DNA of 6,484 nucleotides from CAZJDM01 sp964544765. Lineage in GTDB: Bacteria; Bdellovibrionota_B; Oligoflexia; CAYFLR01. Below, in pieces: positions 1-6,484 of the stretch; the stretch's first letter is position 1; every line of letters starts with the position of its first letter. The translations under genes and the position numbers were made by a program. The notes beneath the pieces are model-generated. The model searched no databases, was not told where the DNA came from, and was given only the letters and a program-made list of their open reading frames with translations. The stretch covers positions 1 to 6,484 of the forward strand of contig CAZJDM010000216.1 of assembly GCA_964544765.1 (NCBI GenBank). The letters are read 5' to 3'.

Positions 1-27
1 GACAAAAAATTGGTACACTTTTTTGTT
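1..27 (-). terminator. Weak A/T-stem hairpin downstream of the operon (possible terminator)
   Basis: ACAAAAAA (2-9) pairs exactly with TTTTTTGT (19-26) around a nine-base loop, beginning about 20 bases after the TGA of the last gene. On the minus strand the distal arm is itself a T-run, so a transcript would end in U-rich sequence. The stem is almost all A-U and weak, and the window ends here, so a stronger element could lie beyond it. Nothing else is visible in this 46-base stretch. Confidence 0.25.
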
Positions 28-46
28 AAAAATACTCAAGATTTGA

Positions 47-1510
47 TCATACTACAATAAACTCGGTATTAGGACCATCATGATTGATAGTAATAGCGCC
101 GTTATGATTTTCAACAATAGATTTGGAAATACTTAAACCAATACCCGTACCTTTACCTGATGATTTAGTAGTAAAAAATGAAGTTAAAACTTTATCACGA
201 ATGTGTTCTGGTATGCCTGTTCCACTGTCAATCACTGAAATAGTTACGTTTTCTGATTGTTCACTTATCTCAAACTTGATCCATTGTTCCGCTAAGGATG
301 ACACCGCGTCTATAGAGTTATTAAGAATGTTCATAAAAACTTGCATGATTTGGGTAGGTCTACATTCAATAGAAATGTTATTCTCTTTAGGAACATGTAT
401 TTTTAGTTTAGGATGCTTAAAACGTTTCACGCATAAAGAAAGAGTTTCCTTAATAATATCTAAAACTAATGTCTTTTTAAAAGGGTCCTGAGAAGAGTCT
501 CTCGCATATCTGGTTAATCCCGTAACAATATTACCAATGACCTGGGATGTAGATTCTATTTTTTCTATATGTTGATTTAGAACCTGTTTATCGATTTCAC
601 CCTCTTCTCCTATAAGATTCTTAACTACACCCGAAGTTAAACAAATAAACCCCAACGGACTATTTATTTCATGGGCAATACTACTAGACATTTCTCCCAA
701 CTCAGCTCTTTTTTGTTGTTCAATTAAGACAGCTTCATTATGTTTTCGTTCAGAATTATCCCGTATTACATAGACAGAACCTGAATAATGTTTATTTATA
801 TTAAAAATAGGATTGTGAATTAAATCAATAGGACATTGATCACCAGATGATTTTACAAGCATTACGTTAAAGCGATTATGAGATGTCATAATTTTTTGAT
901 TTTGAGGTGTTTCAAACTGAACGGTTTCACCTGATACACTGTCTCTAATTTTCATAATATTAGACAAAGGTTTGGCATCAACACTGACCTCATCTTCCTC
1001 AAGTAATTCTATCGCTAACGGATTTAAAAACTGAATGGCTCCCTTTTCATTCGTAGCTACTACCGCTTCACCGACATTATTAAGAACCGCGGAGAGCCAT
1101 TCTTTTTGTTGTTGTAGCTGCTTTTCCATTTTATCTCTGTATAGGGCCAACTCAATAGTAATATGCAGGTCCTTTTTTTGAAACGGCTTTATAATATAAC
1201 CAAAAGGTATTGTTAATTTAGCTCTTTTAATTGTTTCCTCATCGGAATATGATGTTAGATAGATAACCGGAACACCCCATTTTAAACGAATTATCCCAGC
1301 CGCTTCAATACCATCCATATCACCAACCAATACTATATCCATTAACACCAAATCAGGCTTTAGAGCTTCAACTTGCTGGATAGCGTCTTTACCGGAGGCG
1401 ACAATTTCTGGTGCCTCATAATCTAGTGAGTGTAAAGTCTGCTGAATTGATAATGCTATTGCAAATTCATCTTCTACAATCAGTACTTTATTCTTATGTT
1501 GTTTATTCAT
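47..1510 (-). CDS. Receiver - PAS - histidine kinase (response-regulator-first hybrid kinase)
   Basis: A 487-residue soluble protein. Residues 7-125 form a CheY-like receiver with acidic pocket Glu13/Asp14, phospho-acceptor Asp58 (VLMDIVL), Thr86 and Lys108 (IIKPF), all conserved, so it should be phosphorylatable. A PAS domain follows (about 136-255, ending in the typical IRDNSERK). Then comes a HisKA-type dimerisation domain with H box SIAHEINSPLG (His280), and a HATPase domain with N box NILNNSIDA (Asn398), G1 DSGTGIP (Asp428), the FFTTK F box and G2 GKGTGIGLS. The kinase differs in class from the HisKA_2 kinase just upstream. At the position three residues after Glu281, where Thr or Asn supports phosphatase activity in many kinases, there is Ser284. 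ATG at 1510 is the only sensible start: an in-frame TAA lies just upstream (1537-1535), receiver strand beta1 begins at residue 8, and a strong ribosome site precedes it. The ATGA overlap implies co-expression and coupled translation with the large kinase. The inferred role is to accept phosphate from His1443 on Asp58 and so control its own kinase. No output domain is present. Confidence 0.95.
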   Translation of the reverse strand: MNKQHKNKVLIVEDEFAIALSIQQTLHSLDYEAPEIVASGKDAIQQVEALKPDLVLMDIVLVGDMDGIEAAGIIRLKWGVPVIYLTSYSDEETIKRAKLTIPFGYIIKPFQKKDLHITIELALYRDKMEKQLQQQKEWLSAVLNNVGEAVVATNEKGAIQFLNPLAIELLEEDEVSVDAKPLSNIMKIRDSVSGETVQFETPQNQKIMTSHNRFNVMLVKSSGDQCPIDLIHNPIFNINKHYSGSVYVIRDNSERKHNEAVLIEQQKRAELGEMSSSIAHEINSPLGFICLTSGVVKNLIGEEGEIDKQVLNQHIEKIESTSQVIGNIVTGLTRYARDSSQDPFKKTLVLDIIKETLSLCVKRFKHPKLKIHVPKENNISIECRPTQIMQVFMNILNNSIDAVSSLAEQWIKFEISEQSENVTISVIDSGTGIPEHIRDKVLTSFFTTKSSGKGTGIGLSISKSIVENHNGAITINHDGPNTEFIVV

Positions 1511-4500
1511 AACCTCCTTTTTTGCCCTCTGGTTTTAAATTTAATTATATATGCGGTTCCTTCAGAAATTTCTAGAGTGATAGTACCCTGTAGTTGATTG
1601 GTAACAAACCCTTTTACTAATTTTAATCCTAATGATTTGATCTTATTAAAGACAAAATCCGGGGGTAAACCTTTTCCATTATCTCTAACTTGCAGCAAAA
1701 TATCTTTGGGTTCTTGACTCTCATCGGATAAAATTTTCATTTTAATTTCTATTGTTCCATCCTGACCATCATCAAAAGCGTATTTAAGCGCGTTAGTTAA
1801 AAGTTCATTAATCACAAGACCACAAGGAATAGCGAGATCAATGTTTAGAGTAACATCATCTAAATCTAACAACAGATTTACCTTTGCCTGGATCTTGTCC
1901 CGATAAGAATGAAATAACATTTCAGTTAATTCACCAATATATCCTTTAAAATCGACATTTACTAAATCCGTTGATCTGTATAGCTTTTCATGAACTATAG
2001 CCATTGATTTAATTCTAGTTTGGCTGTCTTTCATTATTGCCAAATCATGTTCATCTTTTATTGATGGTAATTGCAAATCCAGTAAACTAGATATCACTTG
2101 CATATTATTCTTAGTCCGATGGTAAACTTCTTTTATTAGTACTTCCTTTTCTTGAATTAAGGTATGTAATTTTTTCTCAGTTTCTTTTCTGTGATTAATA
2201 TCTTGCTCTAAATTTTGCGATAAGTTATCTATACGATGAAATCTTTGAGCATTTTCCAATGCGACACCAGTTTGTGCTGCCAGAAACTCGGAAATACGTT
2301 GTTCGTCTTCCCCAAAATGAGAGCAGTTAAGGCTGATTGAATAAAAACACACTTTTTCACCGATTTCATTTAAAATCGGTGAACACAGTATGGAACAAAA
2401 GTCAGATTCTCCTGGTGATACATTGTTTTTCTCTAAAGGTATTTTATCAATTAAGATATTTCTTCTTTTAGTTATGGCTTGTTTTCCTATTTCCGAGTCA
2501 AAAGGAACTGGACTTTCTCCCATTACTGTTTCTAAGTTAAAGTTATTTTTTTCATCAGAAGATACTAAAACTAGGCAATAATTACACCTAAGTAAAGCTA
2601 AAACAGCATTATGAAGATTTTGAAAAATGGATGTTTTTGACATAGTACTTGAGATCATACGACCGTGTTTAATTAATGAATTAAAACGATCGAGAGACGC
2701 AATACTGGGAGGAACCAATTGTTTGTCAGATTGAGCAATATAGTTGGCGGAAGTATTTTGATATTGTATTTTGAGTTTTTCCCGAAGTTTTTTATCGATA
2801 AGATTTGATTCGCTCCATCCAAAACGATTTTCAAACTGCGCTCTAGCCATTAATGATTGAAACAATTCAAATAGCGCGCCTTGCTTTTGGGCTAAAATTA
2901 TACTTTGGTCAATATATCTTTTTGCTTTTTTTGTTTTACCCATTATAGCCATTAAAAATGCATATTCACGTTGAGCATGGGGAAGATTATTCTTAAATTT
3001 CCTTGCTAATTGCCTTGAATATTTGATTGTAGTTTTGGCCCGTTTTAAGATATTTTCTCTTTTTGATTTATCCCAAACTTCGGTATTTTCAAGTTGTTTA
3101 CGTAATCCATAGGTTAACCAAATCGGGACAGAAGTAATATATTCAGTTCGTAATCCAGACAATTTAACTAAGGACCAAGCTTTTTCAAGCCTTTCAACAG
3201 CTAGCAGCCATTCGTTTTCCTTCAGTAGTCGAATTCCTTCTGCTTGCATAACTTCAATGTTTCGCTGCTTATCAGAACTAGCATGTTTAAGTTCCCGCTT
3301 TATAATTTCAGCCGGCACATCTCCTTCAGAGGCCTTGCTCCAAACATTTAAAATCGCTCCAGATGCAAATTGATCCCCAATAGCTCTGCCTTCATAATGT
3401 AAAGATTCTGATATTTTCATAGCTTCTGTTAATTGGCCCAAACGATACAGAGTAGATGCAATATGATACTTGGCTGCATTTGCTTCCCACCTATCTCCGG
3501 TACGCTCTAACAGTTGATAACTTTTTTTAAATTTAAATAAAGCTGCCTTATATTGAGTAGCACAATATAAAGCAACGCCATGAAAGTGTAAGCCTTGGGC
3601 TTCACCCCATAAATTTTTCAGTTTACATCTAATTTCTACCCCTTTTCTACCGTATTCAATTGCTCTACTAAAAAAGGGTACCATGGTCATAACTGGGGCA
3701 TGATTGGAATATGCTTGCCCTAGTTCCAGGGTATTTGTATATTTTTCAGCAGTATTCATCTGTTTTAAATGAGCCCATAATGTTGGGATATTACCTCTTT
3801 CGAACCACCAAACATAAGCCAGTTTTCCAAATAAATGGACGGCAAGTAAGTCGATACGAGCGTTATGGTTTATGATTTTTTTCCCAATAAAAATATTTGG
3901 AAATAAAGAATTTAGTATTTGCTTAAACGTTTCCAAAAGAAGTTTAGTAAAAAATGACAAATTATTTTGCGGAACTTTATGATCCAAAGACTCTAATCCA
4001 TTGATTATGGCCTTACTGGCGATTTTCACATTTCCAGTTTTAAAGGCTAATTCCCCTATCTTTCCATCAATTCTGGCTTTTTCATATTTACTAACTACTA
4101 ATTTATGACAATGCTTATAATATTCAGTGGCTTCTTGGTACTTACCACGTAACATCAGGACATCACCTATACCCTCAAATACAGCCACTTTATAGGTCTT
4201 ATCGCGATTGTTTAAATCTTTTTCTGCAATACGATAAAACTGTTCGGCCACTACTAAATTACATTCGTTCTTTGCCCTTTTTGCTGCTTGTAATGCAAAG
4301 GAGAAGGCTTCCTGGTGGGATCCGGCCTCATCCAGATGATATGCGATTTCAAACACCAATCCGGGGTTCCGTTCGGAAAAAAATTGTGCCGCTTTACCAT
4401 GAATAATCTTTTTCTCAGACGAGGGTATACCTTCCAATAAGGCTTCTCTAACTTTGTCATGGATGAAACTATATTTAGAAGTTTTAATACTCTGCCAAAT

Positions 4501-6447
4501 CAACCGTTTATTGACAGCCAGTGTCAATGAATTCTCAATTTCATCAGCCTGTTTACCATAAATAGCGGCCACAAAATTATAATCAAATTTTTTCCCTAAT
4601 AATGCTCCGATTTTTAGAATCTGTAAGGTTTCATCATCAATATTTCTTAACCTTCTAATTAATAGGTTTCCGGCCCTACTGGAAGATTGTACATCTTTCA
4701 TGGAAGAATCATCCACGTGCCAGATATAATTATCATTAATTAAAGCTCCCGATTCAACTAGACCCTGTAAAACTTCCATTAAAAAAAAGGGATTTCCTTT
4801 TGATAATTTAAGGGTAGTTTCTATAGCTTTTGGAGGAATGTCTCCAGCCATGGATTTAATTAAATTAGATGATTCCTTATCATCAAAGGCCTTAAGGTTC
4901 AAATAAAGAGAATTAGGCAAATTATTTAAGACATGCTCTTCAGATACTTCTTCTTTACGAAAAGATAAAACAACTAAGATTTTTAAATTTCCATACTCAT
5001 TATTAATCCTACTTTGGTTCCAACTCTGTATTGTTTTCAAAGTAAGTTCATCGGCCCACTGACAATCGTCTAGGATTAAAATAGTTGGAGTCTCTTTATT
5101 TACTATTGCATTAATAAACATGGAAAGGGCAGGAATACTCCTAACTTCTCCATGATATTCACTTTCATCGTGTTGAAGCTCTGCGGTAAGTAATATTTGC
5201 TTAAAATCTGGAATGATATCACAAAGAGCATAAATATGATTTCCCATATCTTTCTTAAAGTTAATTTTAAAAACGCTATCATTCTTAAGTTTTCGTATAA
5301 TTTGAGGTGAAATTCCTCCTAATAACTGTTGTGGTTTTGGTACAGATAGAGTCTCCCCATTTCCCCAGATTACTTCATATTTTCTCCCTTTACATTTTGA
5401 AACAAACTCTTCCAAGAGCCTAGTTTTCCCGCCTCCGGATTCGGCTGAAATTAACACAAGACTAGGTTTCCCATTTTTGGCTTTAAATAGTTCCTCTTCT
5501 AAAGCGGATAAAGATTTAACTCTATTAATAAAAGCTGGAACGGTTAAATTTTTCCGCTTATCATGTAAGCCTACAAATATCTTTGGATCTTCAATATTCT
5601 TCTTATGCGCTTCATAAATGTCATATAAATCCTGCATAGCCGCAGCAGCAGATTGATAGCGATCTTGCTGTTTTCTCTGTAATAACCGTTTGACAAAATC
5701 ATTGATTATGGTTGGTATTTTGGGATTGAAACTTTGAAGATGAGGTATATTTTTAATTTGAAATTGTCTTAAGATAGCGCTTACTTCAGAATCCTCAAAC
5801 AACTTATGACCACTAAAACATTCAAATAGCAAAACTCCAACAGAAAATAAATCAGAAGAATTGTTAGGAACAACATTATTAATACCCGCCTGCTCAGGGG
5901 CCATATATCTTATATTGTCTAGATTATGATAATTGAGGTTGTTTACTATTAAATGATTAGTGCCGTTACATAATAATTTAATTTCGGTTGATTCAAAACT
6001 TTTTTCAACAAAGATATTGTCTGGTCTAATATTTAAATGTAATAAACCTTTGTGGTGGATATCCTGCAAAGCGGAAAAGATCCCAAGTCCTAAATTTATC
6101 ACTTGTTCAAATGATAATTTATTAATCTTAAGGTGTTCAGCTAAACTTAAATGATCTATATATGGAAATATTAAATATATTTGATTATCATCCTCTCCAT
6201 AATCCAAGGTCGAGGTGATATTTGAATTAGAAGTATTTTTTAATAGCTCATGTTCAATTTTTATTTTTTCTAAAAACTCATGATATTTGGAGGAATTATA
6301 TATTTTTACAATTATCTTTTGTTGGGTAACTAAATCGATTCCTTTAAAATATTCGTAATCTTCTTTTTTTTTCAATATGTCAAAATTAGTGCTCTCAACG
6401 CATTTAGATGCTTTTTCAAAATTAAAAATATTTTTAAATTTTGCCAA
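1507..6447 (-). CDS. Giant soluble sensor histidine kinase: pseudokinase - AAA ATPase - TPR - GAF - HisKA_2/HATPase
   Basis: A 1646-residue cytoplasmic sensor kinase with no signal peptide or clear membrane segment. Domains in order: (1) Ser/Thr-kinase-like domain, about 20-285, keeping Lys48, alphaC Glu65, APE (183-185) and Asp199. Its catalytic loop reads HLNIRPDN (137-144), with Asn139 replacing the catalytic Asp. CNG (160-162) replaces DFG and the Gly-rich loop is lost, so it is probably a pseudokinase. (2) AAA_16/MalT-like ATPase from about 306, with Walker A AESGGGKT (335-342, Lys341) and Walker B LILDDCQWAD (Asp460/461). (3) TPR-like helical repeats, about 690-1235. (4) GAF domain, about 1265-1398. 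(5) Coiled coil, about 1398-1440. (6) HisKA_2 box YHRTKNN with phospho-acceptor His1443, then HATPase with N box (Asn1547, Asn1552) and G1 DNGKG (1589-1593). The order matches HstK-type multidomain kinases. The called start is TTG without a Shine-Dalgarno at normal distance; the frame is open to the window edge and the first ATG is Met182, inside the kinase domain, so the gene may begin beyond the window. The end overlaps the next gene by 4 bases. Family assignment is firm; the signal sensed is unknown. Confidence 0.93.
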   Translation of the reverse strand: MAKFKNIFNFEKASKCVESTNFDILKKKEDYEYFKGIDLVTQQKIIVKIYNSSKYHEFLEKIKIEHELLKNTSNSNITSTLDYGEDDNQIYLIFPYIDHLSLAEHLKINKLSFEQVINLGLGIFSALQDIHHKGLLHLNIRPDNIFVEKSFESTEIKLLCNGTNHLIVNNLNYHNLDNIRYMAPEQAGINNVVPNNSSDLFSVGVLLFECFSGHKLFEDSEVSAILRQFQIKNIPHLQSFNPKIPTIINDFVKRLLQRKQQDRYQSAAAAMQDLYDIYEAHKKNIEDPKIFVGLHDKRKNLTVPAFINRVKSLSALEEELFKAKNGKPSLVLISAESGGGKTRLLEEFVSKCKGRKYEVIWGNGETLSVPKPQQLLGGISPQIIRKLKNDSVFKINFKKDMGNHIYALCDIIPDFKQILLTAELQHDESEYHGEVRSIPALSMFINAIVNKETPTILILDDCQWADELTLKTIQSWNQSRINNEYGNLKILVVLSFRKEEVSEEHVLNNLPNSLYLNLKAFDDKESSNLIKSMAGDIPPKAIETTLKLSKGNPFFLMEVLQGLVESGALINDNYIWHVDDSSMKDVQSSSRAGNLLIRRLRNIDDETLQILKIGALLGKKFDYNFVAAIYGKQADEIENSLTLAVNKRLIWQSIKTSKYSFIHDKVREALLEGIPSSEKKIIHGKAAQFFSERNPGLVFEIAYHLDEAGSHQEAFSFALQAAKRAKNECNLVVAEQFYRIAEKDLNNRDKTYKVAVFEGIGDVLMLRGKYQEATEYYKHCHKLVVSKYEKARIDGKIGELAFKTGNVKIASKAIINGLESLDHKVPQNNLSFFTKLLLETFKQILNSLFPNIFIGKKIINHNARIDLLAVHLFGKLAYVWWFERGNIPTLWAHLKQMNTAEKYTNTLELGQAYSNHAPVMTMVPFFSRAIEYGRKGVEIRCKLKNLWGEAQGLHFHGVALYCATQYKAALFKFKKSYQLLERTGDRWEANAAKYHIASTLYRLGQLTEAMKISESLHYEGRAIGDQFASGAILNVWSKASEGDVPAEIIKRELKHASSDKQRNIEVMQAEGIRLLKENEWLLAVERLEKAWSLVKLSGLRTEYITSVPIWLTYGLRKQLENTEVWDKSKRENILKRAKTTIKYSRQLARKFKNNLPHAQREYAFLMAIMGKTKKAKRYIDQSIILAQKQGALFELFQSLMARAQFENRFGWSESNLIDKKLREKLKIQYQNTSANYIAQSDKQLVPPSIASLDRFNSLIKHGRMISSTMSKTSIFQNLHNAVLALLRCNYCLVLVSSDEKNNFNLETVMGESPVPFDSEIGKQAITKRRNILIDKIPLEKNNVSPGESDFCSILCSPILNEIGEKVCFYSISLNCSHFGEDEQRISEFLAAQTGVALENAQRFHRIDNLSQNLEQDINHRKETEKKLHTLIQEKEVLIKEVYHRTKNNMQVISSLLDLQLPSIKDEHDLAIMKDSQTRIKSMAIVHEKLYRSTDLVNVDFKGYIGELTEMLFHSYRDKIQAKVNLLLDLDDVTLNIDLAIPCGLVINELLTNALKYAFDDGQDGTIEIKMKILSDESQEPKDILLQVRDNGKGLPPDFVFNKIKSLGLKLVKGFVTNQLQGTITLEISEGTAYIIKFKTRGQKRRL
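1512..1520 (-). promoter_or_regulatory. Shine-Dalgarno of the receiver-PAS-kinase gene, embedded in the end of the large kinase gene
   Basis: The minus strand reads AAAGGAGGT immediately before TATGA, a full-length match to the canonical anti-Shine-Dalgarno. The same bases encode the last residues (Lys-Arg-Arg-Leu) of the large kinase, whose TGA (1509-1507) overlaps the ATG (1510-1508). Only two bases separate GGAGG from the ATG, shorter than the usual 5-9. This arrangement suits re-initiation or coupling by ribosomes finishing the upstream gene. Confidence 0.85.
2356..2383. repeat. Perfect 11-bp inverted repeat (hairpin) inside the GAF coding region
   Basis: TTCACCGATTT (2356-2366) and its exact reverse complement AAATCGGTGAA (2373-2383) are separated by six bases (CATTTA). 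It lies within the large kinase gene, at GAF residues of about 1355-1364. In the mRNA it would form an 11-bp stem with a six-base loop. No U-tract follows the stem on the coding strand, so it does not look like an intrinsic terminator of this operon. A function is not established; it may be chance or an intragenic protein or RNA site. Confidence 0.6.
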
Positions 6448-6484
6448 TGAATTAATAAAAGTAACTACTTCCTCTAATACTTGT

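Noticed and set aside
123..491. Plus-strand open frame of 122 codons
   Set aside because: It lies fully antisense to the HATPase part of the second kinase, whose motifs (N, G1 and G2 boxes) are clear. Its translation shows no recognisable domain.
2356..2383. Intrinsic terminator inside the large gene
   Set aside because: The stem is followed on the coding strand by A-rich, not U-rich, sequence, and it sits in the middle of an intact reading frame.
2390..2581. Plus-strand open frame of 63 codons
   Set aside because: Antisense to the conserved GAF region; no domain and no convincing ribosome site seen.
4254..4460. Minus-strand open frame of 68 codons in another frame
   Set aside because: Nested within the large kinase gene at the ATPase/TPR junction; composition looks like an out-of-frame shadow.
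5960..6154. Plus-strand open frame of 64 codons
   Set aside because: Antisense to the pseudokinase catalytic-loop region; no independent support.
5590..6447. Active Ser/Thr protein kinase
   Set aside because: The fold is recognisable, but the HRD and DFG aspartates and the Gly-rich loop are missing, so I call it a pseudokinase.
6448..6484. Promoter for the operon
   Set aside because: Only 37 bases are available, they could be coding, and no convincing -35/-10 pair is visible.

Overview
The window is a compact two-gene signalling operon, read entirely on the minus strand, from a low-GC bacterium (roughly one third G+C by eye). The large soluble kinase architecture (protein-kinase-like domain, AAA-type ATPase, long helical repeat, GAF, histidine kinase) is known from cyanobacteria and from several Gram-negative lineages, including gamma- and deltaproteobacteria. 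Nothing in the window fixes the taxon. I see no mobile element, RNA gene or CRISPR array.

Layout in order of transcription (right to left). Positions 6448-6484 are the sequence before the first called start; the frame stays open to the window edge, so the true start of the first gene is unsettled. Positions 6447-1507 encode a 1646-residue multidomain sensor kinase. Its N-terminal Ser/Thr-kinase-like domain has lost the catalytic motifs and reads as a pseudokinase. An AAA_16/MalT-like ATPase, a long TPR-like region, a cysteine-rich GAF domain and an intact HisKA_2-type histidine kinase (His1443) follow. Positions 1510-47 encode a 487-residue protein made of receiver (Asp58), PAS and a second, different histidine kinase (His280). 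The two genes overlap by 4 bases (ATGA). The Shine-Dalgarno sequence of the second gene lies inside the last codons of the first, which points to translational coupling. Positions 1-46 hold only a weak A/T hairpin.

The likely circuit, as an inference, is: signal on the GAF/TPR/ATPase platform, then autophosphorylation of His1443, transfer to Asp58 of the second protein, and modulation of its own kinase (His280). No DNA-binding or enzymatic output domain and no further receiver are present, so the final target must be encoded elsewhere. The points most worth checking are the pseudokinase head, the receiver-first second kinase acting as a relay without output, the cysteine cluster in the GAF domain, a perfect 11-bp inverted repeat inside the GAF coding sequence, an A9 tract at the pseudokinase N-terminus, and the unresolved start of the large gene.
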